From contig JAGLDP010000050.1 in assembly GCA_023145515.1 (NCBI GenBank), forward strand, positions 1-33,626: a DNA stretch of 33,626 nucleotides, in the 5' to 3' direction. A program made the translations under genes and the position numbers. The notes beneath the pieces were generated by a model. That model made no database searches. It was not told where the DNA came from and saw only the letters and a program-made list of their open reading frames with translations. This DNA comes from Bacteroidales bacterium. Its GTDB lineage: Bacteria > Bacteroidota > Bacteroidia > Bacteroidales > UBA12481. Shown piece after piece: positions 8,986 to 16,927 of the stretch (positions within the stretch are counted from its first letter, which is position 1; every line of letters begins with the position of its first letter).

Positions 8986-10059
8986 TTAATGTCCTTCTTC
9001 TTTTGCCATCCCAAAATACAGGGCAGACAATAGGGTAAATACATAAGCCTGGATAAATGCAACCAGTAACTCAAGCATCGTCATGAAAATATAAAACAGA
9101 ACAGAAATCACAGATACACCATATCCAGCTATCCAGTGAATTTGTCCAAAAATAAATATCAAAGCAATGAAACTAAGCACGATAAAGTGTCCTGCAAGCA
9201 TATTTGCAAATAGTCGGATACTCAAAACCAAAGGTTTGGTAAACACTCCCAGCAACTCAATAAAAGGCATGAGTGGAATTGGAAATTTCAACCACCATGG
9301 TACACCGGGGGCATTAAAAATATGCTTCCAATAATGCTTATTTGTAGAAAAGGTAGTTATCAGGAAGGTAGCAATTGCCAGAACAGCGGTAATAGCAATA
9401 TTACCTGTCACATTTGCTCCACCTGGAGGAATCGGAATGATGCCCATCAAATTATTCAACAGAATAAAGAAAAACACACTTAACAAGAACGGCATGAATT
9501 TTTCATACCTCTTTTTTCCGATAGAGGGAATAGCGATATCATCACGTACAAAAATAATAATAGGCTCCAAGGCTGATTGCAATCCTTTTGGAGCAGTATT
9601 TGGGTTTCGATTATACTTTCTGGCTACCGCAAGAAAAATCCACAATAGCAAGCCCAGACTCACAAACATGGCTGTCACCGTTTTCGTAATTGAAAAATCC
9701 AGTGGGAGCTCAGCTCCAACTACTTCATGGCCATGTTCATCAGCAGGAACAATTTTTCCTTCATTATCTCCCTCATTAGCAATCATATACCCTTTATAAG
9801 AACTATGACCGTGATGGAATTTGGATGACATAAAAACATTCAATCCAGATTCTTTTGAGAAGAGAATAATTGGTAACGGAACACTGATATGCTTTTCCCC
9901 AACAGTCAGTATATGCCATTCATAAGAGTCCATCACATGCTCCAGCATAAAGACTCCAGGATTAAAGCCTGATTCTTCTTCAGCATGATCCTGTGCAACC
10001 AAGCTAAAAGCGCTGAAAGAAAAGATCAGTAATACGGTCAATAATTTCTTCATTTGCAT
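8986..10059 (-). CDS. atpB: F0 ATP synthase a subunit with secreted N-terminal extension
   Basis: About 357 residues from the chosen start. The ORF extends 11 codons further upstream to 10092, but the signal peptide (MKKLLTVLLIFSFSAFS) begins at or just after the ATG at 10059. A periplasmic stretch of about 100 residues, including E-H-V-M-D-S-Y-E-W-H, follows; this N-terminal extension is typical of Bacteroidota AtpB. The last two thirds is the membrane domain, with the essential Arg in P-L-V-L-S-I-R-L-F-A-N (R282 from this start) that faces the c-ring. The protein forms the proton half-channels. It follows a 4-TM AtpI-like gene. Confidence 0.95.
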   Translation of the reverse strand: MQMKKLLTVLLIFSFSAFSLVAQDHAEEESGFNPGVFMLEHVMDSYEWHILTVGEKHISVPLPIILFSKESGLNVFMSSKFHHGHSSYKGYMIANEGDNEGKIVPADEHGHEVVGAELPLDFSITKTVTAMFVSLGLLLWIFLAVARKYNRNPNTAPKGLQSALEPIIIFVRDDIAIPSIGKKRYEKFMPFLLSVFFFILLNNLMGIIPIPPGGANVTGNIAITAVLAIATFLITTFSTNKHYWKHIFNAPGVPWWLKFPIPLMPFIELLGVFTKPLVLSIRLFANMLAGHFIVLSFIALIFIFGQIHWIAGYGVSVISVLFYIFMTMLELLVAFIQAYVFTLLSALYFGMAKEEGH

Positions 10060-10104
10060 ACTTACCAATATCCCATTTACAGGAAAGTTCAAAGGTAAAA
10101 AAAA

Positions 10105-10485
10105 TTAGCTATTGCCCTTAACGAGTTTTTGTAATGCTCTTACTTCGAAACCTGTGAAAATTACATATAATGAGAACAATACACCAACAAAAGGTAATAC
10201 TTTGCTTTTATCAATAACAAGGTAAATAACCGTAACAAACAGCAAGGATAAAAGTTTTATTGCAGAAGCAGCCATAAATACATTTGAAAAGCGATTGGGG
10301 TGATTTTTAATCGACTTCATAAGATACCAATGCTCCAATCCGCTTACAAAAGCAAAAAGTCCAACCATCCAAGGGTGAATAGGCAGATAGTATTCTGATA
10401 ACACAGTATTACCTAATGCAATAATCAGAATAAGTAGCACAGCTGCTAGTCCAGCTAAGCGGTACAGATAGTTAGAGTATTTCAT
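10105..10485 (-). CDS. AtpI-like 4-TM protein of the ATP synthase operon
   Basis: The 126-residue protein has four predicted membrane helices (about residues 8-29, 37-55, 68-90 and 94-114) and little else. It lies between the AtpZ-like gene and atpB, where subunit I (AtpI) is found in other bacteria. AtpI and AtpZ have been proposed to help c-ring assembly or to conduct Mg2+/Ca2+. I see no strong AtpI sequence motif, so the name rests on position, size and topology. Confidence 0.75.
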   Translation of the reverse strand: MKYSNYLYRLAGLAAVLLILIIALGNTVLSEYYLPIHPWMVGLFAFVSGLEHWYLMKSIKNHPNRFSNVFMAASAIKLLSLLFVTVIYLVIDKSKVLPFVGVLFSLYVIFTGFEVRALQKLVKGNS

Positions 10486-10502
10486 CTCAATAATTATCTT
10501 AT

Positions 10503-10739
10503 TTATTTCAATTCTTTAATCAATAAGTAAAGGGATAAAAAAAGCCCTGACACTGCCAGGACTAAAGTAAATACCGGAAATTCAAGTTTTAGTAACTCAT
10601 CCAATTTCATGCCTCCGAAAAAGCCCACTAAAATCACAGCAATCCATTTGAATGCCAGGTTTGAATACCGTGCATACTCACGCAATGGATTTTGGTTTTT
10701 CCCCTGCTTATTTTCTTGTGATTTCTTTTTGACTACCAT
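10503..10739 (-). CDS. AtpZ/AtpI-family 2-TM protein (ATP synthase gene 1)
   Basis: From the ATG at 10739 the protein has 78 residues: a basic, hydrophilic N-terminus and then two membrane helices joined by a short loop containing G-G-x-K-L-D, as in the AtpZ family (F0F1-ATPase subunit, PF09527 type). Longer starts at 10751 and 10790 exist but run further into the bactofilin gene; even the chosen one overlaps it by 32 bases, suggesting translational coupling. It lies 17 bases before the AtpI-like gene. Confidence 0.82.
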   Translation of the reverse strand: MVVKKKSQENKQGKNQNPLREYARYSNLAFKWIAVILVGFFGGMKLDELLKLEFPVFTLVLAVSGLFLSLYLLIKELK

Positions 10740-11082
10740 CCGGGTTACCATCCATTTTACAGGAACCAGTAAAAACCGCACCCGGTTCAATAGCCAGTTT
10801 TTTTGTTACGATTTCACCTTGAATTACAGCCGAAGCTTTCAGGCTAACCAATTCTGAGGCCTGGATGTTTCCGCTCACCTTTCCGGAGACTTCGATATGC
10901 TGGCAAACGATATCACCGTTTACCGCTCCGGGAGAACCGATAACAACTTTTCCACGGATAGTAATCTTCCCCTTTAATTGTCCGTCAATTCGTATTCCTG
11001 ATGAGGATTCAACATCTCCAGTGACCTTTGTGCCGACCGAAACCAGGTTAATATTGTTTGCTGTTTCCATTTCTTTTGCCAT
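10708..11082 (-). CDS. Bactofilin (polymer-forming cytoskeletal protein)
   Basis: About 124 residues. The core (residues 12-108) is a right-handed beta-helix pattern with repeating short strands and turns, such as S-S-G-I-R-I-D-G-Q-L-K-G-K-I, V-V-I-G-x-x-G and V-x-G-D-I. This is the bactofilin (DUF583) signature. Bactofilins polymerise without nucleotides at the membrane and affect shape and wall synthesis. The ATG at 11082 is chosen; an in-frame ATG at 11088 is equally possible. Its 3' end overlaps AtpZ. Adjacency of bactofilin to the atp operon recurs in Bacteroidota. Confidence 0.88.
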   Translation of the reverse strand: MAKEMETANNINLVSVGTKVTGDVESSSGIRIDGQLKGKITIRGKVVIGSPGAVNGDIVCQHIEVSGKVSGNIQASELVSLKASAVIQGEIVTKKLAIEPGAVFTGSCKMDGNPDGSQKEITRK

Positions 11083-11100
11083 GATCAATGAAATTTAGGA

Positions 11101-11131
11101 CAAAAATATCAAAAAGCTGAATGAATAAAAA
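11101..11131 (-). promoter_or_regulatory. Candidate Bacteroidota-type promoter for bactofilin-atp operon
   Basis: On the minus strand TATTTTTG (11108-11101) matches the TAnnTTTG -7 element, with a T-tract (TTTT, 11131-11128) 19 bases upstream in the -33 position. It fills the gap between fabH and bactofilin. The predicted leader is only about 8-15 bases. The -33 element is weak (TTTT instead of TTTG). Confidence 0.4.
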
Positions 11132-12127
11132 CTATTTTGAATCATAAGCCCAAGTCAAATAAATTGCTCCCCATGTAAATCCTCCTCCAAAGGCTGTTAA
11201 AATGAGCTTATCGCCCTTTTTCAGCTGATCTTCATATTCCCAGAGACATAACGGGATAGTTGCGTCAGTAGTATTTCCGTACTTCTGAATATTGATCATA
11301 ACCTGTTCACGCTTAATGCCCATTCTTCTGGCAACAGCCTCAATAATTCTCAGATTTGCCTGGTGAGGAACCAGCCAGGTAAGATCATCAGATTGAATAT
11401 TGTGCTTTTCCATCATTTCGACGGCAATATCAGCCATCTTGGTTACAGCTACCTTAAAGACAGTTTGTCCTTCCTGAAAAACAAAATGCTCACGACGCTC
11501 AACTGTTTCATGAGAAGCAGGAGAAACAGATCCTCCTGATTTCTGATATAGAAAGTTCCGTCCTGATCCATCTACTTTAAGAAGATGATCCTGGATTCCA
11601 TACTCTTCACTTGGCTCAAGCATAACTACACCAGCTCCGTCGCCAAAAAGCGGACAAGTTGATCGATCCTGATAATTGGTAATTGATGTCATATTATCAG
11701 CTCCAACACAGATGATTTTTTTAGCTGAACCGGTTTCAATAAACTTTGAAGCAACGGTAAGTAAAAAAAGGAAGCCTGAGCACGCAGCTGAAATATCAAA
11801 ACTGTAAGCATTCTTGATGCCTACTTTATCACAAATAATATTGGCAGTAGCAGGAAACTGCATATCAGGAGTTACTGTAGCACAAATAAGAATATCAACT
11901 TCCTCGGGTAGGGTTCCTGTTTTTCGCAAAAGTTCTTCAACAGCCGGAACAGCCATGTCTGAAGTACCTTTACCAGGCTCTTTTAATATTCTTCTTTCCT
12001 TAATACCAGTACGTGTGGTTATCCACTCATCGGTAGTATCAACCAGATTCTCTATATCAGCATTTGAGAGAATGTCTTTAGGTACATAACCGGTAACACC
12101 AGTTATGGCAGCATGAATATTCCTCAT
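11132..12127 (-). CDS. fabH: 3-oxoacyl-ACP synthase III (FabH)
   Basis: The 331-residue protein has the full KAS III catalytic set: Cys116 in I-S-A-A-C-S-G-F, His255 in W-L-V-P-H-Q-A-N and Asn285 in Y-G-N-T-T. It condenses acetyl-CoA (or a branched primer) with malonyl-ACP to start fatty acid synthesis. The end motif T-A-F-G-G-G-F-T-W-G is typical. It overlaps plsX by one base (TAATG), so translation is probably coupled. Branched-chain primer use is common in this phylum but cannot be read from the sequence. Confidence 0.96.
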   Translation of the reverse strand: MRNIHAAITGVTGYVPKDILSNADIENLVDTTDEWITTRTGIKERRILKEPGKGTSDMAVPAVEELLRKTGTLPEEVDILICATVTPDMQFPATANIICDKVGIKNAYSFDISAACSGFLFLLTVASKFIETGSAKKIICVGADNMTSITNYQDRSTCPLFGDGAGVVMLEPSEEYGIQDHLLKVDGSGRNFLYQKSGGSVSPASHETVERREHFVFQEGQTVFKVAVTKMADIAVEMMEKHNIQSDDLTWLVPHQANLRIIEAVARRMGIKREQVMINIQKYGNTTDATIPLCLWEYEDQLKKGDKLILTAFGGGFTWGAIYLTWAYDSK

Positions 12128-13065
12128 TATTTAAACGCTTTTTTGAGTTTTGTGATCAAACCAGATTCTACAATCTTCTTATTCTGAATCAGCATATTTT
12201 TTATCGCAGTTGGACTTGATATTCCATGGCCAATCAAAACCTGAGAACCAATACCCAGAATCGGAGTACCCCCCAGATTCTCATAGTTGAATTTCTCAAA
12301 GAAAGAATCTCCATTATCGACCTTATGCATCAGGTTATAAAATGATTCAGCTTGCTTAAGAACCACATTTCCTGTGAATCCATCACAAACTACTACATCA
12401 ACGCGATTGAAAAACAACTCATTACCCTCAACATTTCCCAAAAAGTCAAAATCCGGGTTTCCTTTCATCAGTTGATAGGCCGACTTAGTAAGTAGATTTC
12501 CTTTATCTTCTTCAGAGCCAATATTCAATAGTCCAACTTTGGGTGTTTCAATTCCATACACATATTGTGAGTATAATGAACCCATTATGCCATATTGGTA
12601 CAGCACATCAGGACGAGCATCAGGATTTAATCCTACATCCAGCAGGAGGTTATAACCACCATCTTTCTGAGGAAGAGCAACAGCTATTGCCGGTCTGATT
12701 AATCCCGGAATTGGTTTAATGGTAAACATTGCACCTGCCAGCATAGCACCTGTATTACCGGCACTACAAAAAGCATCAAGCTCTCCAGAGGCTAACATAC
12801 CAAAGCCTTTAGAGATACTAGAGTCCGGTTTTTGCGACAAAGCCCTAACCGGATGGTCGCCCATTTCAATTTTTTGGGAGGAATGAATTATCTCAAATTC
12901 ATCAGGATTTTCTCCAATAGAAGAAAACTGCTCGATGATGATTTTCTCATCTCCAAACAGCACCAGGTTAACATGGGCTGGTAGCTCTCGCCGGGCCATA
13001 ATCGCACCTTTGACCGTAGCCTCGGGTGCAAAATCACCCCCCATAATATCCAACCCGATTCTCAT
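12127..13065 (-). CDS. plsX: Phosphate acyltransferase PlsX
   Basis: About 312 residues from ATG 13065, which places the conserved start MRIGLDIMGGD at the N-terminus; an in-frame ATG at 13080 is also possible. Other PlsX features are G-A-x-L-A-G-A, L-L-D-V-G-L-N-P-D-A and V-C-D-G-F-T-G-N. The enzyme makes acyl-phosphate from acyl-ACP for phospholipid synthesis with PlsY. The gene order yceD-rpmF-plsX-fabH is widespread in bacteria. Confidence 0.96.
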   Translation of the reverse strand: MRIGLDIMGGDFAPEATVKGAIMARRELPAHVNLVLFGDEKIIIEQFSSIGENPDEFEIIHSSQKIEMGDHPVRALSQKPDSSISKGFGMLASGELDAFCSAGNTGAMLAGAMFTIKPIPGLIRPAIAVALPQKDGGYNLLLDVGLNPDARPDVLYQYGIMGSLYSQYVYGIETPKVGLLNIGSEEDKGNLLTKSAYQLMKGNPDFDFLGNVEGNELFFNRVDVVVCDGFTGNVVLKQAESFYNLMHKVDNGDSFFEKFNYENLGGTPILGIGSQVLIGHGISSPTAIKNMLIQNKKIVESGLITKLKKAFK

Positions 13066-13087
13066 GTCGGATGGTCTCATAACCAGA

Positions 13088-13273
13088 CTAAGCAGTTACC
13101 TCCTGATCAATTGCTAACTTACCGCGGTAATGTCCACACTCTGGACAAACACGATGGTACTGAACAGCTGTTCCACAATTTGAACAGGCTGACAATTGAA
13201 CCGGTGTGGCTTTATAATGAGTTCTTCTCTTATTTCTCCGCTGCTTGGAAATCTTATGCTTTGGATGTGCCAT
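13088..13273 (-). CDS. rpmF: 50S ribosomal protein L32
   Basis: The 61-residue protein begins M-A-H-P-K-H-K-I-S-K and is strongly basic at its N-terminus. Two Cys pairs (C-S-N-C and C-P-E-C) form the zinc ribbon, so this is the zinc-binding (C+) form of L32. It lies between yceD and plsX, the common arrangement. Confidence 0.97.
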   Translation of the reverse strand: MAHPKHKISKQRRNKRRTHYKATPVQLSACSNCGTAVQYHRVCPECGHYRGKLAIDQEVTA

Positions 13274-13296
13274 CTCACTAATTATTAAATTATTAT

Positions 13297-13776
13297 TTAT
13301 TCGTCAACTATTAAAACAATCTCACTAAGCTTATCCAACATATCCGGATTACAAGCTGATTGTCCATCCTCATTATCAGGATGAACCTTTTTTATTGGTA
13401 AACTAAGTATAATATACTCGTAAATGTAGCCTGCCAGATCAAGCTCATGATCTCCCCGTGGAATCCATATAACATCCAACTCGTCTTCGCTATTGCCATC
13501 CCCAAATTTGCCAACCATGGTAAATCTGGAATCAATAGGCTGACTGAAGGGATCCAAACATCTGTCGCAAACAACTTCTACCTCTCCAGACAAATGTAAA
13601 TCAAATTGCATTTGTCTCTCTGATTTGGTCATTATAACAGAAATTTCAACCTGACCTCGACTAACTTCACTATCTTCAAAAAACACAAAGAACGAATCAT
13701 TCACATCAAAAACCATCTCATGTACTCCAATTTCAAAAGAGTGGAACTGGATTTTGAATGTATTTAAACGGGCCAT
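13297..13776 (-). CDS. YceD/DUF177 family protein (23S rRNA accumulation protein)
   Basis: The 159-residue protein lies directly upstream of rpmF, as YceD does in most bacteria. It has the family Cys motif V-C-D-R-C-L-D-P-F (C70 and C73), then an acidic stretch and the D-L-A-G-Y-I-Y-E-Y-I-I-L-S-L-P-I-K-x-x-H motif. YceD is needed for 23S rRNA accumulation in E. coli; its exact action is unknown. It is first in its operon, behind a candidate promoter. Confidence 0.9.
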   Translation of the reverse strand: MARLNTFKIQFHSFEIGVHEMVFDVNDSFFVFFEDSEVSRGQVEISVIMTKSERQMQFDLHLSGEVEVVCDRCLDPFSQPIDSRFTMVGKFGDGNSEDELDVIWIPRGDHELDLAGYIYEYIILSLPIKKVHPDNEDGQSACNPDMLDKLSEIVLIVDE

Positions 13777-13799
13777 TTGATGCTTAAAAAATTGCCGTG

Positions 13800-13831
13800 C
13801 AAAGCTATAAAAGATATCTTGAAAAAAAAAG
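13800..13831 (-). promoter_or_regulatory. Candidate promoter for yceD-rpmF-plsX-fabH
   Basis: On the minus strand TAGCTTTG (13807-13800) matches TAnnTTTG, and a T-run (13830-13822) sits at the -33 position with a 19-base spacer. The start codon at 13776 is 23 bases beyond, leaving a short leader. The element lies wholly in the gap after the histidine kinase stop codon, consistent with a new transcription unit. Confidence 0.5.
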
Positions 13832-13836
13832 TGATA

Positions 13837-15033
13837 CTACTTTTTCAGAACTATCCTGAAAGTTGATCCCTTATTGACTTCTGAACTTTTAACAAAGATC
13901 TTTCCGCTATGATAGTTTTCTATGATCCTTTTGACCAAAGATAAGCCCAGGCCCCATCCTCGGGGTTTGGTAGTATAACCCGGCTGGAATATCAGTTTAT
14001 AATTAGTTTTAGGAACACCTTTCCCAGCATCAGCAATATCCACATAAACCACCTGTCCCTGATCTTTTACTGATATCGTAATTTTACCAACCCCACCCAT
14101 AGCATCTATGGCATTTTTGCATAAGTTTTCTACAACCCACTCAAAAAGAGAGACATTCAGTGGAACAAACAGTTCGTCAAAATCTCCAAACTGGAGGTCA
14201 AACTCAATTTTATCTGATGATCGTTTTTCGAGGTAGTTTACCGAATGATTCAAAATGAGAAGCAAATTTTCAGGTATTAACACAGGAGCAGATCCTATCT
14301 TAGAAAAACGGTCAGCAATAGTTTCAAGACGATGCACATCCTTCTCAACTTCTGACAACAGACGCTGATCAGTTTCTTTCATTTTCATCAGCTCAAGCCA
14401 GGCCATTAATGATGAAATTGGTGTTCCCAGCTGGTGTGCCGTTTCTTTTGACATACCAACCCAAACCTGATTTTGTTCTGCTCTTCTCGACGAATTGAAT
14501 GCAAAATATGCCACAAGGATAAACAGAAAGATTATGGCTAATTGTAAAAATGGAAAGTATTGAATACGAGTCAATACCACAGAGTCTTTATAATACAGAT
14601 ACTGCCTGTCCTCAGGCATATATATGGTTATAGGCTCATTTTTGTCTTTCATTATCGCCAGCTGACGATCAAGGAATTTTTGACTTTTTTTACTCAATGA
14701 TCCCAGAAAAGATCCATCAATTATCTTATTGTTCTCATCATAAAGACGCAAGTTCCTAACACTGTTAATCGATCCTTCCTCGTCGACCTTAATAACAGGA
14801 ATAGTATTATTGTTTTGAATAATATCTAGAAAAAATGCCTGATGCTTTCCGCTCTCAAGATCTGGTGTGGCAAGATACTCTGTAGCTTTAGCCCAGATTT
14901 CTATTTTGTTTCTCTCCTCTTCTGCTAATTCCTGAACCAGAATATTAATATACCAGGTTGTAGCTACACCAATAATTATGGCAACAATGAAGAGTACAGC
15001 CTTCCAGCGTTGTTTGTGGGTGTATATTTGCAA
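13837..15033 (-). CDS. Membrane-bound sensor histidine kinase (orphan)
   Basis: The 398-residue protein has two membrane helices (about residues 12-33 and 161-179) flanking a periplasmic sensor region of about 125 residues of no recognised family. The phosphoacceptor His200 is in K-E-T-A-H-Q-L-G-T-P, the HisKA variant common in Bacteroidota. The ATPase domain has the N-box (E-N-L-C-K-N-A-I-D), the G1 box D-A-G-K-G (335-339) and a G2 box G-W-G-L-G-L-S-L. There is no receiver domain and no response regulator gene next to it, so its partner must lie elsewhere. The signal is unknown. Confidence 0.9.
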   Translation of the reverse strand: MQIYTHKQRWKAVLFIVAIIIGVATTWYINILVQELAEEERNKIEIWAKATEYLATPDLESGKHQAFFLDIIQNNNTIPVIKVDEEGSINSVRNLRLYDENNKIIDGSFLGSLSKKSQKFLDRQLAIMKDKNEPITIYMPEDRQYLYYKDSVVLTRIQYFPFLQLAIIFLFILVAYFAFNSSRRAEQNQVWVGMSKETAHQLGTPISSLMAWLELMKMKETDQRLLSEVEKDVHRLETIADRFSKIGSAPVLIPENLLLILNHSVNYLEKRSSDKIEFDLQFGDFDELFVPLNVSLFEWVVENLCKNAIDAMGGVGKITISVKDQGQVVYVDIADAGKGVPKTNYKLIFQPGYTTKPRGWGLGLSLVKRIIENYHSGKIFVKSSEVNKGSTFRIVLKK

Positions 15034-15117
15034 GTTCCGCAGCTTATTTGTTAGTACTAGGGTTTAGACTGAGTCATCTATTACAACGAGTCAATATCGT
15101 TCAATATTGTATGCTAC

Positions 15118-16158
15118 TCAATATTTTCTTACTGCAATCTTTTGTTTGAGTTGCGTCAAAGCTATAATTTTTGCTGAATCAGACAGTTCTGCTAGGTTTA
15201 TTTCGTGAATACTTGTATTTGATCGTTGCTTTATCCCAAAAAAGTATTGTTTATCATAATATGGAAGCAGCAAATCCACTACTTTTCCATAGTCTCTTTC
15301 ATCCAATGCCAACAAAGCTTGTTTGCTTATCAAGCCTCCTGCCCGTTTGGTCAATAATTTAACTGACTCTATTAGTTCATCATGAGGTTGATTGCCGTAT
15401 TCCTCCACTAGAATTTTTCGTCTTTCTACATCGCTTATCTTTACAAAAGCGACTGGTGATGTACGTAAAATATTATGAAAATACTCAGGTTGAAACAGCT
15501 CTCCAATTCTCCTGCTCTCATCCTCTACCCAAACAATAGAATCTGCAGGAAGCTTTTCCATTTGCTCATGAAGAAGGTTCTCAAAATACTCTGTACTAGG
15601 CTGATTACCAAGACCCACACCTCCAAAAGCAGAACCTCGGTGATTAGCAAGGCCTTCAAGATCGATTGCTGGTTCTCCGGCTGCCATTAAAGCCTTGATC
15701 AATATAGTTTTGCCACTACCCGTAAGTCCGCCCAGAACCAACAGTTTACGATTTTGAAACATTGTCTCCCTGATAAAACTTCGATACTGTTTATATCCAC
15801 CTTCAAGTAGGTAAACTTGTAAGCCAACTGATTCAAACAGCCAGGCCACTGAGGCGCTTCTCATGCCACCTCTCCAACAATGTATCAGAATCTCGCCTTT
15901 GTCGGCTAATAAAATTGCCTGATCAACCATTGCAGTCATTTTCGGACCAACAATCTCCAGTCCTTTTCTGATTGCATCCTGACGACTCTTATTCTTATAA
16001 AGAATTCCAACAATTTCACGCTCCTTATTTTCGAATAATGGAAGATTAGTTGCTCCTGGGATATGCCCTTTTTTGAATTCAGCAGGTGAACGAACATCAA
16101 TAATTGGTGATTGTTTGCCTCGCTTCAGAAATTCTGATATTTCGATTTTTTCTACCAT
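15118..16158 (-). CDS. selU: tRNA 2-selenouridine synthase (SelU/MnmH)
   Basis: The 346-residue protein has two parts. Residues 1-130 are a rhodanese domain with the catalytic Cys94 in H-C-W-R-G-G-M-R-S, the SelU-type loop. Residues 135-346 hold a P-loop domain with G-L-T-G-S-G-K-T (144-151). SelU replaces sulfur by selenium at the wobble 2-thiouridine of certain tRNAs, using selenophosphate and passing through a geranylated intermediate. It overlaps the AIM24 gene by one base (TAATG) and is the last gene of the selenium operon. Confidence 0.95.
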   Translation of the reverse strand: MVEKIEISEFLKRGKQSPIIDVRSPAEFKKGHIPGATNLPLFENKEREIVGILYKNKSRQDAIRKGLEIVGPKMTAMVDQAILLADKGEILIHCWRGGMRSASVAWLFESVGLQVYLLEGGYKQYRSFIRETMFQNRKLLVLGGLTGSGKTILIKALMAAGEPAIDLEGLANHRGSAFGGVGLGNQPSTEYFENLLHEQMEKLPADSIVWVEDESRRIGELFQPEYFHNILRTSPVAFVKISDVERRKILVEEYGNQPHDELIESVKLLTKRAGGLISKQALLALDERDYGKVVDLLLPYYDKQYFFGIKQRSNTSIHEINLAELSDSAKIIALTQLKQKIAVRKY

Positions 16159-16925
16159 TACCGTTCAAGAAACTGGCCTAATATTGATTGATTCTCTTTG
16201 CCGGCATTTCTGCCATAGGGAGCAAGTGCCTGAATTAACTTCCTTATCGGCATAGATTGAAGCCAAACAGTTCCGGTACCTCGTAGTGTTGCCACAAACA
16301 ATCCCTCTCCACCAAATATCATTGACTTCATACTTCCTGCTTTCTCAACATCAAAATCTATGGTATTCTCAAAAGCTACAACACAGCCTGTATCTACTCT
16401 TAGCAGTTCGTCATTCAGATCCTTTCGGATAACTGTGCCTCCGGCATGAACAAAAGCCTTACCATCGCCTTCAAGCTTCTGTAAAATAAAACCTTCGCCA
16501 CCTACTAGTCCGGCACCTAATTTTCGATTAAAAACTATGGAGAATTTTGTGCCCTTAGCTGCACACAAAAACCCATCTTTTTGCACTACTAGCGGCGACC
16601 TCAGTGTTTTCAGATCAACAGGTATAATCGTACCAGGATAAGGTGCAGAAAATGCTACCCGGGCTTTTGCGAATCCATCATTAGTAAAATGAGTCAGAAA
16701 CAAACTCTCACCTGTCAGAACACGCGATCCGGCAGAAATCAATTTTCCCAACAAACCCTGATTTGCCTGAGAACCGTCGCCCATCTTTGCTTCAAAACGA
16801 ATAGATTCATCCATGTAAACCATGGTGCCCGCCTCAGCTATTACTGTTTCCTGTGGATCAAGTTCCACTTCTACCATCTGGATATCATTACCCAGTATCT
16901 TATAATCTATTTCATGTGAAGTCAT
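16158..16925 (-). CDS. AIM24/TIGR00266-family protein in the selenium operon
   Basis: The 255-residue protein is built of repeating beta-strands with Gly-rich turns (for example [36 protein letters not shown]). This is the pattern of the TIGR00266/AIM24 family (mitochondrial biogenesis AIM24 relatives), whose biochemical role is not known. No signal peptide or membrane helix is seen. It is 2 bases after the lyase-SelD fusion and overlaps selU by one base, so translation is probably coupled to both. Position suggests a link to selenium handling, but this is inference. Confidence 0.87.
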   Translation of the reverse strand: MTSHEIDYKILGNDIQMVEVELDPQETVIAEAGTMVYMDESIRFEAKMGDGSQANQGLLGKLISAGSRVLTGESLFLTHFTNDGFAKARVAFSAPYPGTIIPVDLKTLRSPLVVQKDGFLCAAKGTKFSIVFNRKLGAGLVGGEGFILQKLEGDGKAFVHAGGTVIRKDLNDELLRVDTGCVVAFENTIDFDVEKAGSMKSMIFGGEGLFVATLRGTGTVWLQSMPIRKLIQALAPYGRNAGKENQSILGQFLER

Positions 16926-16927
16926 AA

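Noticed and set aside
9437-9799. 120-residue plus-strand ORF within atpB
   Set aside because: It is antisense to the membrane domain of AtpB and its apparent membrane-like stretches are mirror images of that gene.
15092-15109. CAATAT/ATATTG hairpin as a terminator of selU or a kinase attenuator
   Set aside because: The stem is only 6 bp, AT-rich and has no T-run on either strand.
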